Assembly: GCF_003951285.1 (NCBI RefSeq)
Contig: NZ_RXFQ01000005.1
Coordinates: 8,001 to 72,000, forward strand
Length of the DNA stretch: 64,000 nucleotides
Reading direction: 5' to 3'
Source of the DNA: Variovorax beijingensis
GTDB taxonomy: Bacteria; Pseudomonadota; Gammaproteobacteria; Burkholderiales; Burkholderiaceae_C
Below are positions 9,234 through 18,225 of this stretch, in pieces (the stretch's first letter is position 1; each line of letters begins with the position of its first letter). Below the pieces are notes generated by a model. The model was not told the origin of the DNA and searched no databases. It saw nothing but the letters and a program-made list of their open reading frames with translations. A program made the translations under genes and the position numbers.

Positions 9234-10574
9234 TCAGACCGTAGCTGAGCACGCCCTTTTGCGGTTCAACGACAGGCTGCGCGACTTCGCCAGTGCCGCC
9301 AAATGCCGCTTGATAGCCTCAGCTCGACTGGAGCTGGAAAGCGCCCCGAATCGCGGTGAAACATGGACAACCCCGAAGCTGCCACCTCCGGCCCAGGAGG
9401 TAGCCTCCGTAACGCCTCCTGGGTCGGTACCGTCGATCACAAGTTGCAGTCGTGGTAATAGGAAGTCGCGGACGGTCTGCGCATTTCGCTCGGCAATGAC
9501 CCATCGACGGCGCATTTTGTGTGCGACAGCGGCAGTAGTTCCGCTGCCGCCGAATATGTCGACGACCAGTTCGCCCGGATTGGTCGCAATGTGAATAATC
9601 CGCTCCAGAAGCGACTCGGGCTTGGGGGTGTCGAACACCTCGATGTCCGGAAACATTGCCATCAGGTGCCGCTTCGCATCGTCGTTCGTTCCAGTGTCTG
9701 GCGGCCCCCACACCGTGAACGGAACGAGCCCTCTGAGTTGATGCGCGAACAGTTTCAATCGGGGAGATCCGTCTCCGCCCTTTGGGAACCAAAGGCGGTC
9801 ATCTGCAAGCAGATCGAGGTAGGTCTGCTCGGTGGCGTACCAAGAACGACCTCGTGGAGGCCGCAATATTTGCCCGGTCGGCGTGACGATGTCGTACTGC
9901 TGTGCTTTACGAAACCCAGGCGCCGTGAAGGGCGCGTCGGACCAGGGTCCGCGCGGATCATCGTCGCGGTTCTGTAAATGTGCTTCGTCCTTGACCAGCA
10001 GATTCCGCGAAGTCTTCCACTTTTTGGGTCCGCTCGGGGCGTACACCAAGACCGTGTCGTGGTTCGATGAGAAGGCTGCGCGGGAATCGCGTGTGGTCTT
10101 CTTCTGCCAAACGACTGAGGCGACAAATGCGTTTTCACCGAAAACCTCGTCCATCACTGCTCGCGCGCGGTGCACCTCTGAATCGTCAAGATGCACCCAA
10201 ACGCTAGCATCCTCCGCGAGAAGCGGGCGCAGCGCCGCCAGGCGGTCGCGCATCATGCTGAGCCACATCGGCCGCTGCATGGTGTCGTTGTACTGACGAA
10301 AGTTGATCTGAGTGTTGAAGGGCGGGTCTATGTACACGAGCCGGATGCCACCATCCAGGACGGTCGTTTGCGAGGTCAGCGCCTCAAGAGCGTCCAGACC
10401 ATCGCCGACGGCAAGCACGTTCGCCTGGGCGTTTAAAGGGGTCGGCGTGAGCGCTTCGAACTTGAGTGGCATTAACAGCCGGCGATCATCCGGCTGCACC
10501 CACTCAGAGTCCGTCTCTCCCGATGCCCGCAGCTGCAGGTCTTTATTCGGCCAGATGAGTTGAACGTCGGACAT
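9234..10574 (-). CDS. Beta-class site-specific DNA methyltransferase (type III Mod-like)
   Basis: The 446-residue enzyme has methyltransferase motif IV (YIDPPFNTQ near residue 84) before motif I (DIFGGSGTTAAVAH near 345). This is the permuted beta order of N6-adenine or N4-cytosine DNA methyltransferases. Other features are VWVHLDDSEVH and the ESLLERIIHIATNPGE block typical of type III Mod and related enzymes. DPPF favours adenine-N6. It is divergent from a second methyltransferase, which is followed directly by an HNH nuclease, so the three genes probably form one restriction-modification block. No type III Res helicase is present. The start at 10574 follows from the open frame; its ribosome site is weak. 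Confidence 0.85.
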   Translation of the reverse strand: MSDVQLIWPNKDLQLRASGETDSEWVQPDDRRLLMPLKFEALTPTPLNAQANVLAVGDGLDALEALTSQTTVLDGGIRLVYIDPPFNTQINFRQYNDTMQRPMWLSMMRDRLAALRPLLAEDASVWVHLDDSEVHRARAVMDEVFGENAFVASVVWQKKTTRDSRAAFSSNHDTVLVYAPSGPKKWKTSRNLLVKDEAHLQNRDDDPRGPWSDAPFTAPGFRKAQQYDIVTPTGQILRPPRGRSWYATEQTYLDLLADDRLWFPKGGDGSPRLKLFAHQLRGLVPFTVWGPPDTGTNDDAKRHLMAMFPDIEVFDTPKPESLLERIIHIATNPGELVVDIFGGSGTTAAVAHKMRRRWVIAERNAQTVRDFLLPRLQLVIDGTDPGGVTEATSWAGGGSFGVVHVSPRFGALSSSSRAEAIKRHLAALAKSRSLSLNRKRACSATV

Positions 10575-10683
10575 ATGAATCTCGGGACCGGGGAGAAGGT
10601 GAGCGACTAGCGTCAGTACTGGGAATTTTTACAGGATATCATGAGCCATCGAAACACAGTTGAACGATGGAATCACAAAGAGA

Positions 10684-11589
10684 ATGACGCTGCCAACTCT
10701 GGACATGCCGCCCAATATTTTGCACGCTGTTCAGGCCGAGGCGATGCCGATGAAGCCCTTCATTCGGTGGGTGGGCGGCAAGGCGCGACTCCTTCCGCGC
10801 ATTCTTCCGCACGTACCTGCCAGCATAGGGAACTACTACGAGCCCTTCTTGGGCGGCGGCGCGGTCTTCCTTGCATGTGCCTCCCGCGTCTCCGGTCGCT
10901 CGCTGCTTGCGGACCTCAACGAGCACCTAGTCGCGGCTTGGGTCGCACTCAGGGACCACCAATCTGAGCTTCGCCCTTTGCTTGACTGGTACTTGGCGAA
11001 CGACTCCAAGGAGTTCTACTACGAAGTACGGTCGACCGTTCCCACTGGGCTTGTTGAAAAGGCGGCGCGCTTCCTCTACCTGAACGCGGTTTCGTGGAAC
11101 CACCTGTGGCGGGAAAACTCTCGAACCGGAGCCATGAATGTGCCTTGGGGTGATCGAACGTTCAAGGGCATAGATGACGCGACGATGAAGTCCATCGGCG
11201 CTGTTTTGGCCCGTGCAAGCATCGTTGCTGCTGACTTCCGTGATGTGCTCGACACCGCCACGCGCGGCGATTTCGTTTACCTTGACCCGCCGTACTTGCC
11301 TGTCTTCTCACGACCGGACGTGGAGAAAGAGCCGACCGCGAAATTCAACAAGTACACTGCGAAGACCTTTGAGATGGCCGACCTCGTTGAGCTTGCAAAA
11401 ATTTGCGCTGATCTGTCTCGTCGAGGGGTGCGATGGGTGATGTCCAATCGTGACACCGAATCGGTTCACGACTTGTTCCCTGGCGCAGAGATCATCCGAT
11501 TTACGACTCACCGCTCGCTCGCGGCCCAGAGTCGACGAGAAGTCGAAGCACACCAGTCGCCCGAAGCGATCATCGTCGGGAGGGTTTGA
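10684..11589 (+). CDS. D12-class (Dam-like) N6-adenine DNA methyltransferase
   Basis: The product carries the D12-class signature: [15 protein letters not shown] with the SAM-binding motif, [14 protein letters not shown], and the catalytic [12 protein letters not shown]. It is predicted to methylate adenine N6 within a short recognition sequence. The frame opens at a TTG (10660). ATG codons at 10684 and 10750 are both plausible; 10750 has GAGG eight bases upstream and would start right before the conserved PFIRW. The HNH endonuclease gene begins at the very next base after the stop, indicating translational coupling, so this is likely the protective methylase of that nuclease. Which of the two methyltransferases matches the nuclease site cannot be told from sequence. 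Confidence 0.88.
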   Translation: MTLPTLDMPPNILHAVQAEAMPMKPFIRWVGGKARLLPRILPHVPASIGNYYEPFLGGGAVFLACASRVSGRSLLADLNEHLVAAWVALRDHQSELRPLLDWYLANDSKEFYYEVRSTVPTGLVEKAARFLYLNAVSWNHLWRENSRTGAMNVPWGDRTFKGIDDATMKSIGAVLARASIVAADFRDVLDTATRGDFVYLDPPYLPVFSRPDVEKEPTAKFNKYTAKTFEMADLVELAKICADLSRRGVRWVMSNRDTESVHDLFPGAEIIRFTTHRSLAAQSRREVEAHQSPEAIIVGRV

Positions 11590-12951
11590 ATGGCCGTACA
11601 ACCTGTTGAGTGGGTGCTGGTGGTTTACTACGGTCCCGCAGCACATCAAGCTACTTACGGTCGTCAGGTGCGTGGCGGTGGGTATACAAAGGACTTCATT
11701 CAACTTTCTCGCAAGAAGGAATTCTTGGACGAGGTGGCGAATCTGTTCTCGGTTTCCGCAAGTGCGACAGACCCGATACCACTCACCTACCAATGGTGGC
11801 CAGCGGAAACCGCTTCGGGCGCATTCGTCTTCAAATCCGCGGACCGTCCCCATCTGAAGTGGGATACGAGCTCGGGTGCACCCCAGGTATGGAAGATGAC
11901 ACTCGCTCCGAGCGACGCCACGCCTGAGACGATTCCCGGTGATCCATCTCATCTGGATGTTGTGGATGCCGAGAACGAGCTGGGGCTCCTCGCTAGTCGC
12001 GGTGCTGGACAGCCATACCTATTGGCAATCAAGCTTCGGGACGAGTCCAGGAAATTGCACCTGCGCGCATATCTCAGGAATCCAAGCAGTGGGTATGCGT
12101 GGGCCGACCTGGGGCTCGTGCCGCAGGAAGTCCAAACTCTTGCCGCGAAGACGTCTCGAACATCTGCTCTTGCATGGTCGCTCTTTCAAAGCGGCGGAAC
12201 AGCACTGAGTCCACAGGTTGCGAATGCTTTATCGCAGCTCGATGCATCCGGCGACCACCCGGCAGTGATCGAAGCGCTTGACATGGATACAGGTCGCGCA
12301 CTCATCGCCTACCTGCGGCATCCCGGTCATGGTTTGTTCTTCGATCCAACTCAGAATCATGCCGCGTGGGTACAGTCCGCGCCCCTTCCGCCGCAGATCA
12401 CGGCTTCTGTCGACGCCTTGTTGCAGATCCTCGAAGCGCGATTCCCCGCGGTCCCTCAAGGAGACGCGGCTGCCGAAACACTTGAAGCGGACCCTGATGA
12501 GGTCGAAGCCTTTCGCGAACAGATCGAGGAGAAGAGCTACGAGGTTCCCGATTCGACCGCGACGATCAAGACCAGAGGCAGCGCACAGAAGGCGTTCGCT
12601 GGAGCGGTCAAGGCCAACTATGGACACCAGTGTGCGATTACTGGAATTGTGACGAAAGACTTTCTCGTCGCGTCACACATCGTTCCTTGGAGCGCCGACC
12701 AAAGCATTCGGCTGGACCCATCGAACGGCATTTGCCTTTCACTACTAGTCGACCGCGCATTCGAGAAGGGGCAGCTACTGATAGAGGACGACCTCACCAT
12801 TCGCATCGATTGGGACAAAGTCGGAAGTGATCGTGCGCTCCGGAACCAGCTTGAACCGTACGACGGGAAGAAGTTGAAGGCGCCAGAGAAACAGGATCCT
12901 CAGCCCCAGTACCTTCAGCGGCGGCGGGCGCTCGTCGCTCCGGCCGACTGA
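11590..12951 (+). CDS. HNH restriction endonuclease-like protein
   Basis: The 453-residue protein has a C-terminal HNH_2-type nuclease domain. It contains CAITGIVTKDFLVASHIVPWS with the His pair, then DPSNGICLSLLVDRAFEKG. The first 300 residues match no family I recognise and presumably give DNA specificity (VEWVLVVYYGPAAHQATYG at the start). Its ATG follows the stop of the D12 adenine methylase without any gap. This arrangement is typical of a restriction enzyme co-expressed with its methylase. The nuclease assignment is firm; the role as a type II restriction enzyme is inferred from context. Confidence 0.8.
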   Translation: MAVQPVEWVLVVYYGPAAHQATYGRQVRGGGYTKDFIQLSRKKEFLDEVANLFSVSASATDPIPLTYQWWPAETASGAFVFKSADRPHLKWDTSSGAPQVWKMTLAPSDATPETIPGDPSHLDVVDAENELGLLASRGAGQPYLLAIKLRDESRKLHLRAYLRNPSSGYAWADLGLVPQEVQTLAAKTSRTSALAWSLFQSGGTALSPQVANALSQLDASGDHPAVIEALDMDTGRALIAYLRHPGHGLFFDPTQNHAAWVQSAPLPPQITASVDALLQILEARFPAVPQGDAAAETLEADPDEVEAFREQIEEKSYEVPDSTATIKTRGSAQKAFAGAVKANYGHQCAITGIVTKDFLVASHIVPWSADQSIRLDPSNGICLSLLVDRAFEKGQLLIEDDLTIRIDWDKVGSDRALRNQLEPYDGKKLKAPEKQDPQPQYLQRRRALVAPAD

Positions 12952-13069
12952 TGCCGATTGCGCTGTGCGGCGCACGAGCGCGGTATCAAGATTGGTAGGA
13001 AGATGACAACGCGCCGGCAAGAGAGCCCGCCTCCCCCGCGCGCTCCTCGACCGCCCATGCTGTCGCGAA

Positions 13070-13245
13070 CTCCTTGCAAGCAGGCCTTCCCAGCCAACAA
13101 GTTGCTGGCCAGCGCAACGCTCGATCGCATGCGCCACAACGCCTATTGCCTGGTGCTCGACGGCAAGAGCTACCGGGCCCCGCGTCAACTTCCGACTGTG
13201 ATCCGCCAGCGCCTTGCCAGCGAGGCCAAAACCGCTCAAGCTTGA
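13070..13245 (+). pseudogene. Remnant of IS21-family istB (transposition ATPase C-terminus)
   Basis: The frame ending at 13245 reads FPANKLLASATLDRMRHNAY followed by a short tail with GKSYR. This resembles the C-terminal end of IstB helper ATPases of IS21-family elements (FP...LADAILDRL.HNAY...L.G.S.R). Nothing upstream continues the ATPase, so only the last 55 or so codons survive. The sequence from 13290 to 13325 contains GCCGGAAATGGGTGGCTCC and ACGCCGGAA motifs similar to those at the right end of IS21-like elements. This is therefore a decayed insertion-sequence edge between the restriction-modification genes and the regulator. Confidence 0.55.
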
Positions 13246-13390
13246 GACCTTCGATGGTGCTCTTCAACCTCGTTGCAGCCGGCTCCAATATGCCGGAAAT
13301 GGGTGGCTCCATTACGCCGGAAGGTGACAGAGGGACCATCGAATGGGCATCCGCGTCGCCCCGCTGCGCGGCAGTGCCGCCAAGAGCAGC

Positions 13391-14002
13391 CTACTCTCGC
13401 AGCGTGAACACCACTGACAGGTATGAGACCGGCTGGGTCTGAATGGCCTCGATCCCATGCAGTGCGGTCGCATCGAACAGCAGCGAATCCCCTGCCCTCA
13501 CCTCCGCAGTCCTGCCGCCATAGCGGCAGCTGACTTCCCCGGACAGAAAGTACAGGAACTTGAGGCCCGGATGCTGAAAGGTCACGTAGGGATCGGCACC
13601 GGGCAGCATCGTGACCAAATAGGGCTCCACGAACAGGTTGCCCGACAGCAGGTGGCCCAGCAGCTCATAGCGGTAGTCCGCCACCGCGCCGATGCGATCG
13701 ACCAAGACACCATGTCCTGCACGCACATGGCAAAAGTCAGTGCGGCGCGCCTGGTCCCCGAAGAACCGCGACGTCGGCACGCCCAAACCATTCGAGAGAC
13801 GCTCCAGGGTCTCCACCGAGGGCGAGACCAACCCGCGCTCGATGCGCGAGAGCATCGAGGAAGAAATCCCAGAGGCCTTCGCTAAAGCCCCGGCAGACAC
13901 ATCAGCCGCCATGCGCAGTGCCCTCACCTGCGCGCCGATGCGCGCCGATGCGCGCCGCGGACAGGCTGCGCACGACAGGTGCAGGTTTCCTCGATCGGAC
14001 AC
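13391..14002 (-). CDS. XRE-family transcriptional regulator with C-terminal cupin domain
   Basis: The 203-residue protein has an N-terminal lambda-repressor-like helix-turn-helix: IGAQVRALRMAADVSAGAL, then SGISSSMLSRIERG and SPSVETLERLSNGLGV. The C-terminal cupin-2 barrel contains HPGLKFLYFLSGEVSCRYGG and RAGDSLLFDATALHG. Proteins of this build usually regulate small metabolic operons by sensing a small ligand in the cupin. The start is a GTG at 14002. A 10-base direct repeat (13931-13958) falls in the codons just before the helix-turn-helix. It is divergent from the GHKL/PRTase-like cassette and may regulate it, but this is only positional. Confidence 0.85.
   Translation of the reverse strand: MSDRGNLHLSCAACPRRASARIGAQVRALRMAADVSAGALAKASGISSSMLSRIERGLVSPSVETLERLSNGLGVPTSRFFGDQARRTDFCHVRAGHGVLVDRIGAVADYRYELLGHLLSGNLFVEPYLVTMLPGADPYVTFQHPGLKFLYFLSGEVSCRYGGRTAEVRAGDSLLFDATALHGIEAIQTQPVSYLSVVFTLRE
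13931..13958. repeat. Short 10-base tandem repeat inside the XRE-cupin gene
   Basis: CGCGCCGATG is repeated twice, followed by a partial third unit CGCGCCG. Because the unit is not a multiple of three, a change in copy number would shift the frame ahead of the helix-turn-helix. Confidence 0.6.
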
Positions 14003-14160
14003 GCGTCACCGAGACCGGCAGCCGATCCTGCAGCGACGCCATGAGGCGCGTCCGAGTGCTTGAAGTTCAGCAGCTGAGAGGTAGCGGTAAATGCCCATGC
14101 ATGCAATGACAACAGTTCATCGCGGACATTTCCGCTGGACATTCTCACAAAGGATTGCCC

Positions 14161-15453
14161 ATGGGCGGCAAGCTTGAGAAGCTCGAGCAGCGGCCGCCGC
14201 ACACCATATTCACTCGCCGCCACGAGGTACTGGATAAGATCTCGCAATATCCCAGCTTCTTGGCAAAGCAAGTGCTCATCTTTCCATCGAACTATCTCGC
14301 CAAGCCCCTGGAAGACTTTCTTAAGAAGGTCCGACAGTCCCCAGGGCAAGCTATGCGAATGCCAATCCAACTTCGCTGGGGTGGCGGCTTGGGCGCCACC
14401 GCTCAGGCGATTCAAGTAATTGCCACCTGGGCGTGTCTCGAGGACTCCAGTCGCTCACTCCGCCTTCCGGAATCGTTCGCCCTCCAAAAGGCATCGCGGG
14501 AGCGCTTCGGCTCAACCGTCACCGGAATGGCGGCGCTCTACTTTGCCAATGAGATAGTCTGCGAAAGTCAGCCATTTAGTCGCTTCGAAGCACTTGAAGT
14601 TATGGTGCCTCGTATACAAGCAATGCAAACGGGAGCCTATCGGGACACTTTGCGAGGTCACGGCGCTGCACTTTGCTGCTTCATCGGCGCGAAAAATGAG
14701 TTTCTCGCCCCGCTGTATGCACGTCCTCGCGCTGGCGAAGTGCGAGAGGTGACGGACTTTAGAGTTCTGTTGACACGTGTGCTGAGTCAGCTGAGCATCA
14801 GAGACGATGCGCTAAACGAAGGACAACTAGACTATCTGAGTGGATTGCTCTATCAGCTGTTTCTCAATGCAGATGAGCACGGATCCTTCGACGCAGCGGG
14901 AGAGCGATACGAAAAGGGCCTGCGGGGAATCGCACTTCGAGTTCTCACTGTCACCGACGTTAAGTCACTCGTTGAGGTCGCGGGTGATGACGCCGCCTTC
15001 AAAGCCTACCTCATCAAACAGGCCTTCACTACCAAGGCTAAACATCCTGACTCTGCGATAGAGCAGACGCCCTTCGCATCATTTCGGCTGCTCGAGATCT
15101 CCGTTTTCGACACGGGACCGGGACTTGGACTGCGCTGGCTTTCGGAGCAATCAGGATGTAGAGACTACTCCGAGATTTCTCACGAGCAAGAACTTTCTGC
15201 GGTGCAGACATGCTTTCAGAAGCACGCCACGACCAAAGCGAGCCAGTTCAAAGGACAGGGATTGTCGATGGCTCTGCAGGCATTGAAGCGCCTCAATGCA
15301 TTCATGACGCTTCGGACAGGACGCCTCAGTCTCTATCAGGACTTTTCTCGCTCTGACACGACCGAATTTTTACCCAAGAACAGGTTCACTAGCCTTCGGC
15401 GCCCTGCCGAGATCGCGGGTACCAGCTACTCAATCTGTTTCAAGGTAGCGTGA
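14161..15453 (+). CDS. GHKL-type (HSP90-like) ATPase domain protein, first gene of a two-gene cassette
   Basis: The frame opens at a TTG (14155). The ATG at 14161 has AAGGA six bases upstream and is chosen, giving 430 residues. The C-terminal half shows a Bergerat-fold ATP site in the normal order: an N-box-like YQLFLNADEHG (Asn near 236, Glu near 239), a G1 box VFDTGPGLG (near 316-323) and a G2 box KGQGLSMAL (near 364-372). The N-terminal 200 residues match nothing I know. No histidine-kinase dimerisation domain or receiver is present, so this is not an ordinary two-component kinase. The stop overlaps the start region of the next gene (GTGA at 15450). The GC content is visibly lower than in the core genes, suggesting transfer. 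Function is unknown; a sensor or switch for the partner protein is inferred. Confidence 0.75.
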   Translation: MGGKLEKLEQRPPHTIFTRRHEVLDKISQYPSFLAKQVLIFPSNYLAKPLEDFLKKVRQSPGQAMRMPIQLRWGGGLGATAQAIQVIATWACLEDSSRSLRLPESFALQKASRERFGSTVTGMAALYFANEIVCESQPFSRFEALEVMVPRIQAMQTGAYRDTLRGHGAALCCFIGAKNEFLAPLYARPRAGEVREVTDFRVLLTRVLSQLSIRDDALNEGQLDYLSGLLYQLFLNADEHGSFDAAGERYEKGLRGIALRVLTVTDVKSLVEVAGDDAAFKAYLIKQAFTTKAKHPDSAIEQTPFASFRLLEISVFDTGPGLGLRWLSEQSGCRDYSEISHEQELSAVQTCFQKHATTKASQFKGQGLSMALQALKRLNAFMTLRTGRLSLYQDFSRSDTTEFLPKNRFTSLRRPAEIAGTSYSICFKVA

Positions 15454-17705
15454 CGATGCAGAGCCCAACAGGATTCTTCCATTTCGTTCATCCCGTTAGA
15501 TCTGGCTCGTTGGCGGATCAGATAGTTGCCTTTGCCTACAAGCAACCCGGGCCCATCATGCGCGGCGTACTCGACGAGCTAATGCTCGCGATGTGTCAAG
15601 GACCAAGCCTGCCGGACGCGATAGTGGTGATTGGACTTGAGGAAGATCGATCGATCGACTTGCTCAGTCAGTTGAAGGCAGAACCAAGCCAAGTCGCTCA
15701 AGAACGAATAAAGGGCCGCATTCCTCTATTCTTCTGCTCCTTCAGTCTGGCGAAAGGCACAGCTTCCTTGACGCTACTCGACTCGGCTTTCCGTGCCCGT
15801 CAGACGCCGTTTAAGGTTGTCGTAGAACGAGGCGTGAAGGAATGGATGGAGTCCGGATTGCAGGCCGTCTTCGACCCTTCTGAAGTCATACTTCGCGCGC
15901 CGCCCGGCTACGCGTATCAAAAGCCCTCCGGCTCCCGCGACACGCTCTTCCTGAAGCCAGATCTTGCGCTCAAGTCATCAGCCATCGTCGGCTTTGTAGC
16001 ATTGGCTCTTTTCTTCAAGCAGTTCTCAGCTCAAACACAACGCTTCGCAGAACTCCAAACGGTGTTCGTCGATACCATGGCCATCTCGACCGTGGCGTAT
16101 GCATTGAGAGAGCTATTGATCCTTTGTGGATCGAGGCAACCATTTCATATTGAGAGTTTCCATTCGTACGGAGGATTCGACAACGTACGCCGACCGATGA
16201 GGGCGACCTCCCTTTGCCTGATTTCTGCATCCACATCCATGTCACTTCACGAGAAGTGGATCGTCAAAAAGGAAGTCGCTGTGGATGAAGTCGTGACATT
16301 GGTAACTCTGAAAACTGCGACGCGGCTCAAGAGCGGCGCATTGCTTGCGCTCGATGTTCCAGCTACCAAGCCTTCTTCAGGTCCAGCGCAGCTTAGCATT
16401 AGGATTAAAGGCGAGACCTTTCTACCCGAGCAGGAGCCTTCCAAGAAGGTCTTGCTTACGGATCTGCATCACCGCAGTGACGATGAAGTCGCACATTTCT
16501 GCGAGTTCGCAGGGAAGCAGATATTCGATATCTACCGGAGACCCGCTAGGAGTGCTTCAAGACCACGGGCCTTGTACGTCGATGGTGCAAATCTGATCGC
16601 CCATCCTGCTTTTCAAACGTGGCTCCAGTCACGACTACTTCACTCGGTCAAGGCTGCTACTCAAGCCGTTGTATTCCAGAACGATGCTCCTTCGCGCGCT
16701 CTAGCCAGCCAAGTTCAAGAGTTTTGTGCTTCTAAATTGAAGCTTTCAGTTTCGCTAATCCTTTCGTCCGACCAACTTGCCACGAGAAATCTTAAGCCCA
16801 CAGACGGTGTGATCATCTGTGCAGCCGTTGTCGGCAAAGGCTCCCAACTGCTGGAGATAAGCCGCACCTTGCGAGACAAACACGAGGGACCGCGCCTGTA
16901 TATAGTCGGGTTCCAAGTTGCCGAGAATCGGAGTGAGCTGACATCGCTGGACACAAACTTGCGCCACTCGAAGGTAGTTCAGTATGAAATCGCCAAGTTT
17001 GGAAAAGCAGCTGTCGGCACTCAATTGGAAGAATCGTTCAACGCCGAGGTTTCAAGGTACTACGCGCCCTTCAGAGATCTGCGCGCACTTCCATCCAAGC
17101 TGCAGCAGCGCGGGCGACTGCTCGGAAGCATCGCGAACTTGCATGAGCTTGCGATGCTTCCCCACGGACCTGACGCCCAGAGTCCGATGCGGCTTAGGGC
17201 TGGCTTCGCATACTGGCCCGAAAACTTTGAGCCCCAGCCCTGCCATGCCGAAGTGTTGGCCACTGTTGCTGTATTGCTTCAACGAGCGCGAGAGCATGAC
17301 AAGCTACCTGACGAGCGCCGCCTTTCCTCCTCGAGCTTCCGCCACGTAGTCCTCTCTCCAGAGAACTTCACTCGATTCAACGACGGAGTTCTACAAGCGG
17401 CGCTCTTGCGATGTGCATACCCTTCCGAGCTGGACTATCGTGCCGATCATGCAGCGAGTGACTTTATGAAGTCTGTCGTTCTGCGAGCACTTTCCCGCGC
17501 AACCCAGGAATCTGGGGAGGCAATTCTGGAGTTTCTACTTGCACTGGCACTTCGTCGGCTTCAGCTTTCCGATGTGCACCTTGATGAGATTCGCGCTGCA
17601 GTTTCGGATTACACCAAGGCTTCGGGTGCCCTTCAGCGTGCAATGAAGTTCATTTTCACCCAGAAGGAGGGGACGCGCCCCCTTCGATCAAAGTTGCCGT
17701 TCTAG
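15450..17705 (+). CDS. Large protein with two degenerate phosphoribosyltransferase-like segments, partner of the GHKL protein
   Basis: The 751-residue product (GTG start overlapping the previous stop; an ATG follows at 15456) has no clear family by eye. Residues about 155-275 look like an orotate phosphoribosyltransferase core: SGSRDTLFLKPDLALKSS, then ELQTVFVDTMAISTVAYAL, then a PRPP-loop position reading LCLISASTSMSL. Residues about 374-490 look like a second copy: RALYVDGANLI, then QAVVFQNDAPSRALASQV, then a loop reading VIICAAVVGKGSQLLEIS. Both loops lack the usual acidic pair, so classical transferase activity is doubtful. The C-terminal 250 residues are helical and unassigned. Tight coupling to a GHKL ATPase-like gene next to a SIR2 defence gene suggests a conflict system; this is inference. 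Confidence 0.6.
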   Translation: MTMQSPTGFFHFVHPVRSGSLADQIVAFAYKQPGPIMRGVLDELMLAMCQGPSLPDAIVVIGLEEDRSIDLLSQLKAEPSQVAQERIKGRIPLFFCSFSLAKGTASLTLLDSAFRARQTPFKVVVERGVKEWMESGLQAVFDPSEVILRAPPGYAYQKPSGSRDTLFLKPDLALKSSAIVGFVALALFFKQFSAQTQRFAELQTVFVDTMAISTVAYALRELLILCGSRQPFHIESFHSYGGFDNVRRPMRATSLCLISASTSMSLHEKWIVKKEVAVDEVVTLVTLKTATRLKSGALLALDVPATKPSSGPAQLSIRIKGETFLPEQEPSKKVLLTDLHHRSDDEVAHFCEFAGKQIFDIYRRPARSASRPRALYVDGANLIAHPAFQTWLQSRLLHSVKAATQAVVFQNDAPSRALASQVQEFCASKLKLSVSLILSSDQLATRNLKPTDGVIICAAVVGKGSQLLEISRTLRDKHEGPRLYIVGFQVAENRSELTSLDTNLRHSKVVQYEIAKFGKAAVGTQLEESFNAEVSRYYAPFRDLRALPSKLQQRGRLLGSIANLHELAMLPHGPDAQSPMRLRAGFAYWPENFEPQPCHAEVLATVAVLLQRAREHDKLPDERRLSSSSFRHVVLSPENFTRFNDGVLQAALLRCAYPSELDYRADHAASDFMKSVVLRALSRATQESGEAILEFLLALALRRLQLSDVHLDEIRAAVSDYTKASGALQRAMKFIFTQKEGTRPLRSKLPF

Positions 17706-18225
17706 CGAAGACGAACTCGGCTTTAAGCTGATCGCCAAAGCGCTGGATGCCCCGGCGTTCCTCCCTCCCCTGAGCGAGTGAGACGGAAGTCACTTGGCGC
17801 TGGTGGAAGTGACAACGCAGCGCGCCGTCTTGGGGTTCACCCCCGATAGCGTAGTGATGTCGTACGGCGACGATCGCGCCGCTGTGGTGCTTGCGAATGA
17901 AATCACGCATCAGCGTAAAAAATTCAGGCAAGCTTGCACCGTCGCATCAGCTGCGTCGCGAGGAGTGGAAGAAGCGCTGCTAGGAGTGGCCTAGGTCACG
18001 GTCAAGCCGACGCGCCGCATTGGCACGCTCGGGCTGAAGGGCTAGCGTCGATGTACACAATGCCGCCGAGGCGCGCGCCACCATGAATGGCCATTGACTA
18101 TCAACTCGCGTTGGTGAAGAAATTTCTTAGCAATCGACACCTAGAGGGTTTCCTCCAAGCTTGGTGCGACATACTCAGCCGCACGAACATCACATGAGTT
18201 CCGGGAATAAGACTAAAGGCGAACT
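17706..18225. other. Unassigned spacer between the GHKL cassette and the SIR2 gene
   Basis: About 520 bases without a convincing gene. Short frames on both strands (17794-17994 plus, 17656-17931 minus) read like decayed sequence. On the minus strand GGIVYIDAS near 18050 is vaguely transposase-like but broken by stops. The last 40 bases carry the ribosome site (AAAGG) of the SIR2 gene. No RNA gene or terminator was seen. Confidence 0.35.

Noticed and set aside
17656..17994. Possible small genes on both strands downstream of the PRTase-like gene
   Set aside because: No ribosome site, no family, and the minus-strand one overlaps the end of the neighbouring gene; treated as decayed spacer.
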